33,821 bases of DNA from an uncultured Nitrosomonadales bacterium (lineage in GTDB: Bacteria > Pseudomonadota > Gammaproteobacteria > Burkholderiales > Gallionellaceae): contig CAITJF010000200.1 of assembly GCA_903892645.1 (NCBI GenBank), forward strand, positions 1 through 33,821, given 5' to 3'. Positions 16,061 through 26,483 of the stretch are shown here, in pieces. Every line of letters starts with the position of its first letter. Position 1 is the first letter of the stretch. The notes beneath the pieces are model-generated. The model was not told the origin of the DNA, did not search any database, and saw only the letters and a program-made list of their open reading frames with translations. The position numbers were made by a program, and so were the translations under genes.

Positions 16061-17073
16061 TTATCGTAATGGGAAATGAGGTCACTGACGAGCAAATTGG
16101 CGCAGTGGTAAAGCGGCTTGAAACATCGGGCTTAAAAGCCAACATCTCGCGCGGCATCGAGCGCACTGTGATCGGTGCCATTGGTGACGAGCGCCCCCTG
16201 ACCGAGGAAATGTTCACCTCGCTGCCCGGTGTGGAATCGGCGATGCACATCGCCAAGCAATACAAAATCGTCTCGCGCGAATCGCACAAGGAAAACACCG
16301 TCATCGACATCGGCGGCATCCCGCTCGGCGGCAACCAAATCCAGATTATTGCCGGGCCGTGTTCGGTGGAGACGCAAGAACAGATGGACTTGTCCGCCCG
16401 GTTTGTGCATGAGGCAGGTTGCCGCCTGATGCGCGGCGGCGCGTTCAAGCCGCGCACCAGCCCTTACGCTTTCCAGGGCAAAGGCGTGGAAGGGTTAGAC
16501 ATGTTCCGCAAGGCGGCCAGCCCATACAAGTTGCCCATCGTGACCGAGTTGATGGACGTGCGTCAGATTGATGCATTTATGGAATACGATGTGGATGTGA
16601 TCCAGATCGGCACGCGCAACATGCAGAACTTCGACTTGCTCAAGGAAGTGGGGCGCATCAACAAGCCGGTGATTCTTAAACGCGGCATGTCGGCCACGAT
16701 TGCCGAGTGGCTGATGTCGGCGGAATACATCGCGGCGGGCGGCAACCACAACATCATCTTTTGCGAGCGCGGCATCCGCACTTTTGAAACCTATTACCGC
16801 AACGTGCTGGACGTTACCGCTATTCCGGTGCTGAAGAAGGAAACCCACCTGCCGGTGATTGTTGATCCTTCGCATGCGGGCGGTAAGGCGTGGATGGTGC
16901 CGGCATTGTCGCAGGCGGCGATTGCCGCAGGTGCGGACGGACTGCTGGTCGAGATGCACCCCAATCCCTGCGAAGCATGGTGCGATGCTGATCAGGCATT
17001 GACCCCGCAAGAGTTGAAGAAGCTGATGGGCACGCTGGGCGCGATTGCCGGAGCGGTCGGGCGCACGCTGTAA
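16057..17073 (+). CDS. aroF: DAHP synthase, type I-beta with regulatory N-domain
   Basis: A 338-residue 3-deoxy-7-phosphoheptulonate synthase, the first step of the shikimate pathway (PEP plus erythrose 4-phosphate). Residues 1-70 ([20 protein letters not shown]) form the ferredoxin-like regulatory domain found in Thermotoga-type enzymes, which lets tyrosine or phenylalanine inhibit the enzyme. The catalytic barrel follows, with [21 protein letters not shown], and the metal-site motifs ILKRGMSAT and VDPSHAGG. This is not the E. coli AroF/G/H subfamily, so the symbol follows general use. ATG 16057 overlaps hisC by four bases. Confidence 0.95.
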   Translation: MIIVMGNEVTDEQIGAVVKRLETSGLKANISRGIERTVIGAIGDERPLTEEMFTSLPGVESAMHIAKQYKIVSRESHKENTVIDIGGIPLGGNQIQIIAGPCSVETQEQMDLSARFVHEAGCRLMRGGAFKPRTSPYAFQGKGVEGLDMFRKAASPYKLPIVTELMDVRQIDAFMEYDVDVIQIGTRNMQNFDLLKEVGRINKPVILKRGMSATIAEWLMSAEYIAAGGNHNIIFCERGIRTFETYYRNVLDVTAIPVLKKETHLPVIVDPSHAGGKAWMVPALSQAAIAAGADGLLVEMHPNPCEAWCDADQALTPQELKKLMGTLGAIAGAVGRTL

Positions 17074-17082
17074 CTGATAATC

Positions 17083-17125
17083 ACGCCCTTCGCCCACTTG
17101 TGGGAGAGGGGCTGGGGGAGAGGGC
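17083..17125. repeat. second GGGAGAGGGG repeat, before tyrA
   Basis: Positions 17102-17125 are identical to 9285-9308. Upstream, CGCCCTTCGCCCAC forms the left arm of an imperfect palindrome with GTGGG and AGAGGGC. Its purine-rich end supplies the likely ribosome binding site of tyrA. Confidence 0.8.
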
Positions 17126-17129
17126 TTTG

Positions 17130-18002
17130 ATGGCCGAGCCAAAATTCAAGAAAATCGTCATTTTCGGCGTCGGCCTGATCGGCGGCTCATTTGCGCTGGC
17201 GCTACGCAAGGCGAATGCAACCGGCGAGGTGGTTGGCTTCGGCCGCAGCGCACAGACGCTGGCACAGGCGCAGCAACTTGGTAACATTGATCGGATCGGT
17301 TCAGATCTTGCGGCAGAGTTGCGCAACGCCGATCTAGTGTTGCTCGCCACGCCGGTGGCGCAGATGGCGGAGATTTTTGCGCGCATCGCACCGCATCTCG
17401 GCAAGCATACGCTTATTACTGATGGCGGCAGCACCAAGTGCGATGTAGTGGAGGCGGCTCGTCGCCATCTGGGTACGAAAATCGCGCAGTTTATTCCCGC
17501 ACATCCTATCGCGGGTGCCGAATTGAGTGGCCCGGCGGCGGCACAGGCCGACCTGTATCAAGGCAAGAAAGTAGTGCTGACTCCGTTGCCGGAAAACAGC
17601 GCAGCATCGGTGGCACGTGTGCGCAAAGCATGGGAACTGTGCGGCGCGACTGTGAGCGAGTTGACGCCGCAGCAACACGATGAGGTATTTGCGGCAGTTA
17701 GCCACTTACCGCACCTGCTTTCGTTCGCGCTGGTGCACGATCTGGCGCAACGCGACAACCGGGATTTATTGTTGTCCTTTGCTGCCAGCGGCTTCCGCGA
17801 CTTCACCCGCATCGCCGCCAGCAGTCCGGAAATGTGGCGCGACATCAGCCTTGCCAACCGCGATGCTTTGATGCGCGAGGTGAAGCAATACGCGGACGAA
17901 CTCTATGTCGTGTATCAGGCGCTGGAGAATAATGATGCCGCCAAGCTGGAGGAGATATTTCGTTTGGCAAGTCAGGTTCGTGGCAACTGGAAGCAAGAAT
18001 AA
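17130..18002 (+). CDS. tyrA: prephenate dehydrogenase
   Basis: A 290-residue NAD(P)-dependent dehydrogenase that makes 4-hydroxyphenylpyruvate, or arogenate-derived tyrosine, from prephenate. The dinucleotide motif GVGLIGGS follows directly after the N-terminus. FIPAHPIAGAELSGP and AAVSHLPHLLSFAL carry the conserved substrate-binding His residues. There is no chorismate mutase or ACT domain. A longer frame starts at GTG 17100 inside a repeat, but ATG 17130 gives the natural start MAEPKFKKIVIFG. GAGAGGG, part of the repeat, lies at good spacing before it. Stop at 18002; the aroA-cmk start is 19 bases on. Confidence 0.95.
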   Translation: MAEPKFKKIVIFGVGLIGGSFALALRKANATGEVVGFGRSAQTLAQAQQLGNIDRIGSDLAAELRNADLVLLATPVAQMAEIFARIAPHLGKHTLITDGGSTKCDVVEAARRHLGTKIAQFIPAHPIAGAELSGPAAAQADLYQGKKVVLTPLPENSAASVARVRKAWELCGATVSELTPQQHDEVFAAVSHLPHLLSFALVHDLAQRDNRDLLLSFAASGFRDFTRIAASSPEMWRDISLANRDALMREVKQYADELYVVYQALENNDAAKLEEIFRLASQVRGNWKQE

Positions 18003-18020
18003 TTTACCTACTCTCGCAGC

Positions 18021-19958
18021 ATGACTCAACACGAATTTCTTGATTTTCCCCCCTTATTGTCCGCAAAGGGTTCAGTGCGCCTTCCCGGCTCGAAGAGCAT
18101 TTCCAACCGTGTGCTGCTGCTGGCTGCGCTATCCGAAGGGGTGACCGAGGTACAAGACCTGCTGCACTCCGACGACACCGAGCGCATGCTGGACGGCTTG
18201 CGCACCCTAGGCGTGCAGGTCGAATCGTTGGGCGACAACGCTTATCGCGTGGCCGGTTGCGGTGGGAATTTTCCAAACAAGGAAGCTAAGCTGTTCCTCG
18301 GCAATGCGGGCACGGCTTTTCGTCCGCTGACGGCTGTGCTGGCCTTGGCGGGTGGGCATTATGAGCTGTCCGGTGTACCGCGCATGCATGAGCGTCCCAT
18401 CGGCGATCTGGTGGATGCGTTGCGCCAGTTGGGGGCGGACATCCGCTATCTGGGTAATGAAGGTTTTCCGCCGTTGCAGATTTTACCTGCCAATCTGGCG
18501 GGCGATACGGTGCAGGTGCGCGGTGATGTGTCCAGCCAGTTTCTCACTGGGCTGCTGATGGCGTTGCCGCTGACTGGGCGGACGGTGACGGTCAAGGTAG
18601 TGGGCGAATTGATTTCCAAGCCCTACATCGAGATCACGCTGGCGATGATGGCGCGCTTCGGTGTGAATGTGCAACGTGACGGCTGGCGCAGTTTTACCGT
18701 GGAGGCGGATAGCCGCTACATCGCCCCAGAGGGAGTGATATTTGTTGAGGGTGATGCTTCGTCCGCCTCATATTTTCTGGCTGCCGGTGCGATAGGTGGC
18801 GGGCCGGTGCGCGTGGAAGGCATCGGCAAAAATAGCGTTCAGGGTGATGTGCGTTTTGCCGAAGCGCTGGAGATGATGGGGGTGGACATCAGGATGAACG
18901 GCGATTTTATCGAAGCGGAGTTGACTTCAGGAAAATTGAAAGCCATCGATCTCGATTGCAACCACATCCCTGATGCCGCTATGACCCTGGCAGTGGCCGC
19001 ATTATTTGCCGATGGCACGACCACATTGCGCAACATCGCCAGTTGGCGTGTCAAGGAAACCGACCGCATCGCGGCAATGGCGACCGAGTTGCGCAAGCTT
19101 GGTGCGACGGTGAAGGAGGGCGCGGATTACATCCGCATCACACCCCCTGCACAAATCAAATACGCGGCGATTGATACCTACGATGATCATCGCATGGCGA
19201 TGTGCTTCTCGCTCGCCGCATTTGGCGGCGCGGGCGTGCGTATCAACGATCCCAAGTGTGTGGCGAAGACTTTCCCGGAATATTTCGCGGAATTTGCCAA
19301 AGTGACGCAGGCCGTTCCGGTGATTGCCATAGACGGGCCGTCGGCATCGGGCAAGGGCACGGTGGCGCAACGGGTGGCGCAACAGCTGGGCTACCATTTT
19401 CTCGATAGCGGCGCGATGTACCGTTTGTTGGGCCTGGCAGCGCAGCGGCGCGGCATCGCTCTGGATGAGGAAACGCGTTTGGCGAAGTTGGCCGGGCAGA
19501 TCGACATTCGCTTCGAGGGCAATGACATCTGGCTGGATGGCGCGAAGGTGAACAACGAATTGCGCACTGAGGAAGCAGGGTCGGCAGCCTCGAAGATTGC
19601 GGCCTTGCCCAAGGTGCGAGCGGCATTGCTGGACAGGCAGCGTGCCTTCCGCCGTGCGCCGGGGCTGGTGGCGGATGGGCGGGATATGGCGTCGGTGGTG
19701 TTCCCGGACGCAGCGCTGAAAGTGTTCCTGACCGCCAGTGCCGAGGCGCGTGCGGAGCGGAGATATAAACAGTTGATAGAAAAAGGAATGAGTGCTAATA
19801 TCGCCGCCCTTTTGCAGGATATTCGTGTCCGCGATGAGCGGGACAGCCAGCGTAGCGTGGCTCCCCTGCAACAGGCACCGGGAGCAGGTTTGCTCGACAC
19901 CACTGATCTGACCATCGAGCAGGCGGTGCAGGAAGTGCTGGCACGCTACCGTGTGTAA
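18021..19958 (+). CDS. aroA-cmk: EPSP synthase / cytidylate kinase fusion
   Basis: A single 645-residue protein. Residues 1 to about 430 are EPSP synthase of the shikimate pathway: [22 protein letters not shown] (class I, glyphosate-sensitive pattern), [15 protein letters not shown] and [12 protein letters not shown]. Residues about 433-645 are CMP kinase, which makes CDP and d[16 protein letters not shown] with the P-loop from G439, [21 protein letters not shown] and RDERDSQR. In most bacteria these are neighbouring genes. Here no stop or start separates them, and the linker [10 protein letters not shown] is short. Bifunctional AroA-Cmk proteins are known in betaproteobacteria, so the fusion is expected and not a sequencing artefact. 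rpsA follows 79 bases later, the usual cmk-rpsA order. Confidence 0.96.
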   Translation: MTQHEFLDFPPLLSAKGSVRLPGSKSISNRVLLLAALSEGVTEVQDLLHSDDTERMLDGLRTLGVQVESLGDNAYRVAGCGGNFPNKEAKLFLGNAGTAFRPLTAVLALAGGHYELSGVPRMHERPIGDLVDALRQLGADIRYLGNEGFPPLQILPANLAGDTVQVRGDVSSQFLTGLLMALPLTGRTVTVKVVGELISKPYIEITLAMMARFGVNVQRDGWRSFTVEADSRYIAPEGVIFVEGDASSASYFLAAGAIGGGPVRVEGIGKNSVQGDVRFAEALEMMGVDIRMNGDFIEAELTSGKLKAIDLDCNHIPDAAMTLAVAALFADGTTTLRNIASWRVKETDRIAAMATELRKLGATVKEGADYIRITPPAQIKYAAIDTYDDHRMAMCFSLAAFGGAGVRINDPKCVAKTFPEYFAEFAKVTQAVPVIAIDGPSASGKGTVAQRVAQQLGYHFLDSGAMYRLLGLAAQRRGIALDEETRLAKLAGQIDIRFEGNDIWLDGAKVNNELRTEEAGSAASKIAALPKVRAALLDRQRAFRRAPGLVADGRDMASVVFPDAALKVFLTASAEARAERRYKQLIEKGMSANIAALLQDIRVRDERDSQRSVAPLQQAPGAGLLDTTDLTIEQAVQEVLARYRV

Positions 19959-20002
19959 TTAAGCCCCGCAACGAGCCCATCGTTCGGGATTGTTAACCAA
20001 CC

Positions 20003-20020
20003 CCCGCCAGAAGCGGGTTT
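20003..20020 (+). promoter_or_regulatory. hairpin in the rpsA leader
   Basis: CCCGC-CAGAA-GCGGG followed by TTTGCTTT lies 18-35 bases before the rpsA ATG. It is too short for a strong terminator, but could attenuate read-through from cmk, or be part of the S1 leader where S1 is known to repress its own translation. Confidence 0.35.
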
Positions 20021-20037
20021 GCTTTGGAAATCCATAA

Positions 20038-21753
20038 ATGACTGCTAATGCTGCTGTAACCGATCCGGAAAGTTTTGCCTCCCTGTTTGAAGAAAGCCTG
20101 TCGCGCAAGGAAATGCGTGCGGGTGAATTGATCACCGCACAAGTCGTGCGTATTGATCACAACGTGGTAGTGGTGAATGCCGGCCTGAAATCAGAAAGTT
20201 TTATTCCGGTCGAGGAATTTTTCAATGCCGCCGGTGAGATCGAGGTTAAACCGGGTGATTTCGTCACCGTAGCGATCGAATCGCTGGAAAATGGCTATGG
20301 CGAGACCAAGCTGTCGCGCGAGAAAGCCAAGCGTTTGGCCGCGTGGCATGAGCTGGAAGTGGCAATGGAAGAAGGCACTATCGTTGAGGGCTATGTCAGC
20401 GGCAAGGTCAAGGGCGGCCTGACCGCCATGGTGAATGGCATACGCGCGTTCCTGCCCGGTTCGCTGGTGGATATCCGCCCGGTCAAGGACACCACGCCTT
20501 ACGAAAACAAGACCATGGAATTGAAGATCATCAAGCTGGACCGCAAGCGCAACAACGTGGTGGTTTCGCGCCGCGCAGTGCTGGAAGCCAGCGTGGGAGC
20601 CGATCGCCAGGCCATGATGGAAAACCTGAAAGAAGGCGCAATCGTCAAGGGTATCGTGAAGAACATCACCGACTACGGCGCGTTCGTGGACTTGGGCGGC
20701 ATTGACGGACTGTTGCACATCACCGATCTGGCATGGCGCCGCGTCAAGCATCCTTCCGAAGTGCTGGCGGTGGGCGATGAAGTCGAAGCCAAGATACTCA
20801 AGTTCGACCAGGAGAAAAACCGTGTTTCCCTCGGCATCAAGCAGATGGGCGATGACCCATGGAATGGCTTGGCGCGCCGCTACCCGCAAGGCACCCGCCT
20901 GTTCGGCAAGATAACCAACCTGACCGACTACGGTGCGTTTGCGGAAATCGAGCAGGGCATCGAAGGGTTGGTGCATGTGTCCGAAATGGATTGGACCAAC
21001 AAGAATGTGCATCCTTCCAAGGTGGTGAGCCTGGGCGACGAAGTCGAAGTGATGATTCTGGAAATCGACGAAGCGCGCCGCCGCATTTCCCTCGGCATGA
21101 AACAGTGCCAATCCAACCCGTGGGACGATTTCGCCTTGAACCACAAGAAGGGCGATAAGGTTAAGGGGCAGATTAAATCCATCACCGACTTTGGCATCTT
21201 TATCGGCCTGGATGGCGGCATCGACGGCTTGGTGCACCTGTCCGACCTGTCTTGGGCCATGCCCGGCGAAGAGGCTGTGCGCAACTACAAGAAGGGCGAT
21301 GAAATTGAAGCGGTGGTGCTGGCAATTGATGTGGAGCGCGAACGTATCTCGCTGGGCATCAAGCAGATGGATGGCGATCCTTTCAACAGCTATATTGCGA
21401 TGCAAGACAAGGGCAGCATAGTGAAAGGCGTGGTCAAGGCAATTGATGCCAAGGGCGCGACCATTACTTTGGATGGCGATGTCGAAGGCTACCTCAAAGC
21501 ATCCGAAGTGTCCGCCGACCGTGTAGAGGATATTCGCAGTCACTTCAAGGAAGGCGATGCGGTAACGGCCATGATCATCAATGTGGATAGAAAAAACCGC
21601 AGCCTCAACCTGTCGATCAAGGCGCTGGACAAAGCCGAGGAAACATCCGCGATGCAGAAATTTACTGCGGACAACACAACCTCTGCCGGCACTACCAATC
21701 TGGGCGCCTTGCTCAAGGCGAAACTTGACACCAGTAAGGTTGACGCCCAATAA
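20038..21753 (+). CDS. rpsA: 30S ribosomal protein S1
   Basis: A 571-residue protein with six S1 RNA-binding domains, starting at about residues 22, 106, 193, 278, 365 and 452. Repeated signatures are [37 protein letters not shown] and [19 protein letters not shown]. It binds mRNA on the small subunit to start translation, and S1 is also reported to bind tmRNA. Length matches the family (about 557-570). ATG 20038 has GGA about 10 bases upstream; S1 genes commonly have a weak Shine-Dalgarno sequence. The gene lies between cmk and ihfB as in most proteobacteria. Confidence 0.98.
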   Translation: MTANAAVTDPESFASLFEESLSRKEMRAGELITAQVVRIDHNVVVVNAGLKSESFIPVEEFFNAAGEIEVKPGDFVTVAIESLENGYGETKLSREKAKRLAAWHELEVAMEEGTIVEGYVSGKVKGGLTAMVNGIRAFLPGSLVDIRPVKDTTPYENKTMELKIIKLDRKRNNVVVSRRAVLEASVGADRQAMMENLKEGAIVKGIVKNITDYGAFVDLGGIDGLLHITDLAWRRVKHPSEVLAVGDEVEAKILKFDQEKNRVSLGIKQMGDDPWNGLARRYPQGTRLFGKITNLTDYGAFAEIEQGIEGLVHVSEMDWTNKNVHPSKVVSLGDEVEVMILEIDEARRRISLGMKQCQSNPWDDFALNHKKGDKVKGQIKSITDFGIFIGLDGGIDGLVHLSDLSWAMPGEEAVRNYKKGDEIEAVVLAIDVERERISLGIKQMDGDPFNSYIAMQDKGSIVKGVVKAIDAKGATITLDGDVEGYLKASEVSADRVEDIRSHFKEGDAVTAMIINVDRKNRSLNLSIKALDKAEETSAMQKFTADNTTSAGTTNLGALLKAKLDTSKVDAQ

Positions 21754-21764
21754 GGGGTGGCGAG

Positions 21765-22052
21765 ATGACACGTTCTGATCTCATCGCCAAACTGGCGGAG
21801 CGCTATCCGCAACTGCTGGCCAAAGATGCCGAACTGGCGGTCAAAGTTATCCTTGATACCATGGCTGGAATCCTGGCACGCGGCGGACGAATTGAAATCC
21901 GCGGCTTCGGCAGTTTTTCGCTGAACTATCGCCCGCCACGGACCGGACGCAATCCCAAGTCAGGCGAAAAGGTGCAGGTGCCGGCCAAGCATGTGCCACA
22001 TTTCAAGGCAGGGAAAGAGCTGCGAGAGAGGGTGGATTACCCACCGTCCTGA
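21765..22052 (+). CDS. ihfB: integration host factor subunit beta
   Basis: A 95-residue DNA-bending protein of the HU/IHF family. [17 protein letters not shown] is the IHF-beta N-terminus. [30 protein letters not shown] is the DNA-binding arm region with the intercalating Pro in RNP. It pairs with IhfA to bend DNA at promoters, origins and recombination sites. AAGGGG lies 8-9 bases before the ATG. Only 11 bases separate it from rpsA, so the two form the conserved rpsA-ihfB unit, closed by the terminator at 22174-22213. Confidence 0.97.
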   Translation: MTRSDLIAKLAERYPQLLAKDAELAVKVILDTMAGILARGGRIEIRGFGSFSLNYRPPRTGRNPKSGEKVQVPAKHVPHFKAGKELRERVDYPPS

Positions 22053-22109
22053 AGCCTGTTCTGAGCTCTTCGGCAAACTTGGTGCGGGTTTGTGAAGGGT
22101 GGTCATGCA

Positions 22110-22156
22110 GCCCCCCGCAAGGGGGGCGCCGCAGGGTGCCCAACGGCTTTGCCGTT
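22110..22156. repeat. two adjacent hairpins after ihfB
   Basis: GCCCCCC-GCAA-GGGGGGC (22110-22127) is a perfect 7-bp stem with a GCAA loop. AACGGC-TTT-GCCGTT (22142-22156) is a 6-bp stem with a 3-base loop. Neither has a T-tract. They look like part of a dispersed palindromic element or RNA-stabilising structure before the terminator. Confidence 0.5.
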
Positions 22157-22173
22157 ACCCTTGCGCAGCTAGC

Positions 22174-22213
22174 AAATTGGCGGCCTGTCGCAAGATGGTG
22201 CCGCCAATTTTTT
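22174..22213 (+). terminator. strong intrinsic terminator of rpsA-ihfB
   Basis: AAATTGGCGGC (22174-22184) and GCCGCCAATTT (22200-22210) form a perfect 11-bp stem around a 15-base loop, and six T residues run from 22208 to 22213. It stands between ihfB and lapA and separates two transcription units. Confidence 0.85.
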
Positions 22214-22281
22214 ACCCGTTCGTGTTATTGTTGCCATGAACATCCGGTTAATTCGCACATAAAATTTATTGCGTGAAAATC

Positions 22282-22578
22282 ATGCGTTATTTGACTTGGC
22301 TATTGCGTATCGTCCTGTTTCTTGTACTGCTCGGTTTTGCCGTGAAGAACGACCAGCCCGTGGTGTTGCGTTATTTTTTCGGCTACGAATGGCAGTCTTC
22401 GCTGGTGGTTGTCCTGCTGCTGTTTTTCGCCATGGGCGTAGGCATAGGTATGCTTGCTTTGCTGGGAAATATTTTTCGGCAGCGTCGGGAAATTGCCGTG
22501 CTCAAGCGTGAGTTGCGCCTGAAAAATAAACTTGCCGGCGTCGGCGATACCCAGCAGGTTCCCATACAACCTTCCTGA
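22282..22578 (+). CDS. lapA: LapA-domain inner membrane protein
   Basis: A 98-residue protein with two transmembrane segments, at about residues 5-20 (LLRIVLFLVLLGFAV) and 38-60 (SSLVVVLLLFFAMGVGIGMLAL), then a basic coiled-coil tail (RQRREIAVLKREL). This is the LapA/DUF1049 layout. LapA associates with LapB in the inner membrane, where LapB controls LpxC turnover and so lipopolysaccharide synthesis. lapB follows 14 bases on, and the hep genes needed for the LPS core come later in the cluster. A GTG at 22273 would add three residues (VKI); I prefer ATG 22282 because family members start MRYL. Neither has a clear Shine-Dalgarno sequence. Confidence 0.88.
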   Translation: MRYLTWLLRIVLFLVLLGFAVKNDQPVVLRYFFGYEWQSSLVVVLLLFFAMGVGIGMLALLGNIFRQRREIAVLKRELRLKNKLAGVGDTQQVPIQPS

Positions 22579-22592
22579 TCCACCCACCGCTT

Positions 22593-23768
22593 ATGGAATT
22601 TGAACCGTGGATGCTGCTGGTCTTCCCGCTGTTTTTCGGCATGGGCTGGCTGGCGGCGCGCATTGACATCAAGCAGCTGTTGTCCGAATCCAGCGTGTTG
22701 CCGCGCTCATATTTTCAGGGACTCAACTTCCTGCTCAACGAGCAGCAGGACAAGGCCATCGAGGCGTTCATCGAGGTGGTCAAGGTCGATCCGCAAACGG
22801 TTGAGCTGCACTTCGCATTGGGAAGTTTATTCCGCCGCCGTGGCGAGGTGGATCGCGCCTTGCGTATGCATCTAAACCTGGTTGAACGTGCCGATCTGGA
22901 AGATGACAAGCGGCAGCAAGCGTTATTCGAGTTGGCGCAGGATTATCTCAAGGCCGGGATACTGGACCGCGCAGAGGAATTGTTCAAGCAATTGCAGGAT
23001 ACGACTTATGCCAAGCCCGCGCTGGACTTCCTGCTGGAGCTGTATCAGAAGGAAAAGGACTGGCTCAAGGCCATAGGCGTGACGCAGCGCCTGACGGAAA
23101 TCTCCGATCAGCCGCACAGCAAGGAAGCCGCTTTCTTCTATTGCGAACTGGCCACCGCCGAGCTGGCGCACAAGCAGGCGGATACCGCACGCCTGCATCT
23201 GGAACAGGCGCTGGAGGCACATCCGCAGGCAGTGCGCGCCACCATAATGCTGGGCGACATGGAAAACGCGGCACAGCGCTACGCGAATGCCATTGAAATA
23301 TGGAAACGCATCGAGCAGCAAAACCCGCAATATCTGCCGTTGGTGGCGGAACATCTGTTGGAGGCTTATCACCAGTCCGGCCATGCGGATGCGGGTATCG
23401 CCGTGTTGCAGGATTATCTGGCAAAATACCCTTCGCTGGATTTGATGAATGTGCTGTTTCATGCCATCCTGCAACGTGACGGCGCGGAGGCGGCATACAA
23501 GCTGGTGCGTGATGAATTGCAGCGCAACCCGACCCTGCTTGGGCTGGATAAATTGCTGGAGGCGCGCCTGCTGGAAATATCCGATGATCGCCGTGCCGAT
23601 GTGGAAATGGTGAAAAAGCTGGTGCATCAGCGCACACGCTCGCTGGCAATGTACCGATGCAGCAATTGCGGTTTCAAAGCGCGCCAGTTTTACTGGCATT
23701 GTCCGGCCTGTCATGGATGGGAAACTTATTCGCCGAGAAGAAGTGAAGAAAACGGACTGACTGTATGA
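22593..23768 (+). CDS. lapB: lipopolysaccharide assembly protein LapB
   Basis: A 391-residue protein anchored by one N-terminal transmembrane segment ([17 protein letters not shown], residues 6-22). Helical TPR repeats follow from about residue 45 to 340 ([19 protein letters not shown] is the first). The C-terminus is a rubredoxin-type metal site: YRCSNCGF and HCPACHGWE. In E. coli LapB (YciM) directs LpxC to FtsH for degradation and helps couple LPS synthesis to transport. Domain order and length match the family. Its stop shares four bases (ATGA) with pyrF, so translation is likely coupled. Confidence 0.95.
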   Translation: MEFEPWMLLVFPLFFGMGWLAARIDIKQLLSESSVLPRSYFQGLNFLLNEQQDKAIEAFIEVVKVDPQTVELHFALGSLFRRRGEVDRALRMHLNLVERADLEDDKRQQALFELAQDYLKAGILDRAEELFKQLQDTTYAKPALDFLLELYQKEKDWLKAIGVTQRLTEISDQPHSKEAAFFYCELATAELAHKQADTARLHLEQALEAHPQAVRATIMLGDMENAAQRYANAIEIWKRIEQQNPQYLPLVAEHLLEAYHQSGHADAGIAVLQDYLAKYPSLDLMNVLFHAILQRDGAEAAYKLVRDELQRNPTLLGLDKLLEARLLEISDDRRADVEMVKKLVHQRTRSLAMYRCSNCGFKARQFYWHCPACHGWETYSPRRSEENGLTV

Positions 23769-24481
23769 CCGACATCCAATTTAACAACCCCAGAATCATC
23801 GTCGCACTCGATTATCCGGAAGCGGCACCCGCACTGGACTTGGTGGTGCGGCTGGAACCCGCGCTGTGCCGCCTCAAAGTGGGCAAGGAGCTGTTCACTG
23901 CGGCAGGGCCGCAACTGGTGGAGCAACTAAGGCAGCGCGGTTTCGAGGTGTTCCTCGATTTGAAATTTCACGATATTCCCAACACCGTGGCACAGGCGTG
24001 CAAGGCTGCTGCCGCACTGGGGGTGTGGATGGTGAATGTGCATGCGCTGGGCGGACGCAGGATGATGGAAGCGGCGCGTGAGGCGGTGGTGCAGGCGTCG
24101 CGGCCGCCCAAGCTGATTGCCGTAACTGTGCTCACCAGCATGGCGCAGGAAGATTTGTCTGAATTGGGGATGAACGCCACTCCAGCTGACATGGTGCTGC
24201 GCCTGGCTACTCTGGCGCGTGATAGCGGGCTGGACGGCGTGGTATGTTCGGCGCAGGAAGCCGCTTTGTTGCGCCGTGAGCTTGGTAATAAATTCTGTCT
24301 GGTCACACCCGGCATCCGCCCGGCAGATGCCGCTGCCGATGATCAAGCGCGCACCATGACGCCACGCGCCGCATTGGAAAACGGGTCGAGCTACCTGGTG
24401 ATCGGGCGGCCGATTACACGCGCGGCTGATCCGCTACTGGCGTTGCAGGAAATTTCACAACAGATTGGAGGAATGGCATGA
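23765..24481 (+). CDS. pyrF: orotidine 5'-phosphate decarboxylase
   Basis: A 238-residue enzyme for the last step of UMP synthesis. The catalytic motif [11 protein letters not shown] holds K67 and its partner aspartates. The end motif LVTPGIRP, and then [12 protein letters not shown], which binds the phosphate, are intact. Length is typical of the short group 1 enzymes. ATG 23765 overlaps the lapB stop by four bases, and its own end overlaps the hldE1 start by four bases, so the three are translationally linked. The link with LPS genes is an arrangement common in proteobacteria and need not mean functional coupling. Confidence 0.97.
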   Translation: MTDIQFNNPRIIVALDYPEAAPALDLVVRLEPALCRLKVGKELFTAAGPQLVEQLRQRGFEVFLDLKFHDIPNTVAQACKAAAALGVWMVNVHALGGRRMMEAAREAVVQASRPPKLIAVTVLTSMAQEDLSELGMNATPADMVLRLATLARDSGLDGVVCSAQEAALLRRELGNKFCLVTPGIRPADAAADDQARTMTPRAALENGSSYLVIGRPITRAADPLLALQEISQQIGGMA

Positions 24482-25419
24482 ATACTCTGCCATCATTTGA
24501 GCGCGCACGTGTGCTGGTGGTCGGCGATGTCATGCTGGACCGTTATTGGTTCGGTGATGTCGAGCGTATTTCGCCCGAGGCGCCGGTGCCGGTACTCAAG
24601 GTTTCGCGCGTTGAAGAACGCCCCGGAGGTGCGGCCAACGTGGCGCGCAATATTGCGGCACTGGGCGCGCAGTGCACGCTGCTATCAGTGGTCGGTGCAG
24701 ACGAGGCGGGTGCATGCCTGGAAAGGCTGCTTAATGAATACTCCAACCTCACTGCACTGTTGCACCGTGATAACAGCATTTCCACCATCGTTAAGTTGCG
24801 CGCCATCGCACGGCATCAGCAGTTGTTACGCATTGATTTTGAAACGTCGCCCAGCCATGAAGTGCTGCACGCCAAGCTGGCAGATTTTCATACCCAGCTA
24901 CCGCTCGCTGATGTGGTAATTTTGTCCGATTACGGCAAGGGCGGACTGATGCATATCGCCGAGATGATCCGGTCCGCACGTGCTGCAGGCAAGCCGGTGC
25001 TGGTCGATCCCAAAGGCGATGATTACCAGCGTTATAGCGGCGCGACCTTGCTCACGCCGAATCGCAGCGAATTTCGTGAAGTGGCAGGCAGCTGGAAAAC
25101 CGAAGCCGAGCTCAATGCGAAAGCGGAAAAGCTGCGCACGGAATTGCAACTCGACGCGCTGCTGGTGACGCGTAGCGAAGATGGCATGAGCCTGTATCGC
25201 GCCAACGAAGTATTGCATGAGCCGACACAAACGCGCGAAGTGTTTGATGTCAGCGGCGCGGGCGATACCGTGATTGCGACATTGGCAACGATGCTGGCGA
25301 GCGGCGCGGATTTGCGCGATGCCGTGCGCATCGCCAACTGCGCTGCCGGCATTGTGGTAGGTAAACTGGGCACGGCGGTGGTGAGCCGTGAAGAAATAAT
25401 TCAGGATATGGGTAAATAG
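24478..25419 (+). CDS. hldE1: heptose 7-phosphate kinase (RfaE domain I)
   Basis: A 313-residue PfkB-type sugar kinase that phosphorylates D-glycero-beta-D-manno-heptose 7-phosphate for the LPS inner core. [14 protein letters not shown] lies near residue 42 and the catalytic base D263 is in DVSGAGDTV. The protein has the kinase domain only. In E. coli HldE the kinase is fused to an adenylyltransferase domain, but here that domain is absent, and no separate gene for it is in the window, so it should be encoded elsewhere. Coupled to pyrF by ATGA; hldD follows two bases after the stop. Confidence 0.94.
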   Translation: MNTLPSFERARVLVVGDVMLDRYWFGDVERISPEAPVPVLKVSRVEERPGGAANVARNIAALGAQCTLLSVVGADEAGACLERLLNEYSNLTALLHRDNSISTIVKLRAIARHQQLLRIDFETSPSHEVLHAKLADFHTQLPLADVVILSDYGKGGLMHIAEMIRSARAAGKPVLVDPKGDDYQRYSGATLLTPNRSEFREVAGSWKTEAELNAKAEKLRTELQLDALLVTRSEDGMSLYRANEVLHEPTQTREVFDVSGAGDTVIATLATMLASGADLRDAVRIANCAAGIVVGKLGTAVVSREEIIQDMGK

Positions 25420-25421
25420 CT

Positions 25422-26420
25422 ATGTACTACGTGGTGACAGGTGCGGCAGGGTTTATCGGGGCTAATCTGGTGAAGGCGCTGAACGAGCGCGGCGAGAGCA
25501 ATATTATCGCGGTGGACAATCTCAAGTATGCCGACAAATTCAAGAACCTGGCGGATTGTGACATCGCCGATTATCTGGACAAGGAAGATTTCTTCGGCAA
25601 ACTGGAGGAGGGGTTCTTCGACGGGCTGCTGACTGCCGTGCTGCATCAGGGCGCGTGTTCCGACACCATGGAAAGCGATGGCCGCTACATGATGAAAAAC
25701 AACTACCGCTATTCGCTGGAATTGCTGAATTACTGCCAGAATGAGGAGGTGCCGCTGCTGTATGCCTCATCCGCGTCCGTCTATGGCGCAGGCAAGGTAT
25801 TCCGCGAGAGCCGCGAATTCGAGGCGCCGCTCAATGTTTATGGCTATTCCAAATTCCTGTTCGACCAGGTGGTGCGTCGCCGCTGGAACAGGCGTACTGC
25901 GCAAATCGTCGGCCTGCGTTACTTCAACGTGTATGGCGCGCGCGAAGCGCACAAGGGGCGCATGGCATCCGTGGCTTACCATTTTTTCAACCAGTACCGT
26001 GCCGAAGGGCATGTGAAGCTGTTCGAGGGGTGTGATGGTTATGCGGATGGCGGACAGTTGCGCGATTTCATTTCGGTGGAGGACGTGGTCAAGGTCAACA
26101 TGCATTTCCTCAGCCACCCCGGTAAATCCGGCATTTTCAATCTCGGCACGGGCAAGGCGCAGAGCTTCAACGATGTGGCCGTTGCCACCGTCAACACCCT
26201 GCGCACCGCACAAGGCGAAGGTACGCTGACGCTGGAAGAAATGCGGCGGCAGCAATTGATACGTTACATCCCTTTCCCGGAGCAGTTGAAGGGAAAATAC
26301 CAGAGTTACACGCAGGCCGATGTGGAAGCGCTGCGCACGACAGGATATGACGAGCCGTTCCTGAATGTGGAGCAGGGCGTGGCACGCTATGTGAATTATT
26401 TGTTGAGCGCGTCAACCTAG
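25422..26420 (+). CDS. hldD: ADP-glyceromanno-heptose 6-epimerase
   Basis: A 332-residue short-chain dehydrogenase-type epimerase that converts ADP-D-glycero- to ADP-L-glycero-D-manno-heptose, the donor for the LPS core. The NADP-binding motif [11 protein letters not shown] is at residues 6-16. The catalytic Tyr-Lys pair is in [21 protein letters not shown] and the C-terminal [16 protein letters not shown] are family signatures. With hldE1 just before it, two successive steps of heptose activation are encoded together. Length is typical (about 310-335). Confidence 0.96.
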   Translation: MYYVVTGAAGFIGANLVKALNERGESNIIAVDNLKYADKFKNLADCDIADYLDKEDFFGKLEEGFFDGLLTAVLHQGACSDTMESDGRYMMKNNYRYSLELLNYCQNEEVPLLYASSASVYGAGKVFRESREFEAPLNVYGYSKFLFDQVVRRRWNRRTAQIVGLRYFNVYGAREAHKGRMASVAYHFFNQYRAEGHVKLFEGCDGYADGGQLRDFISVEDVVKVNMHFLSHPGKSGIFNLGTGKAQSFNDVAVATVNTLRTAQGEGTLTLEEMRRQQLIRYIPFPEQLKGKYQSYTQADVEALRTTGYDEPFLNVEQGVARYVNYLLSAST

Positions 26421-26483
26421 ATTGTTTTCGCCCGTTTTTAACCAGACGGTGTGTGCCGTTTAATTCTTTGCAAAGGAAATAAA

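Noticed and set aside
20191-21771. 526-residue ORF on the minus strand opposite rpsA
   Set aside because: It is the antisense of the S1 gene, has no family likeness, and owes its length to codon bias in rpsA.
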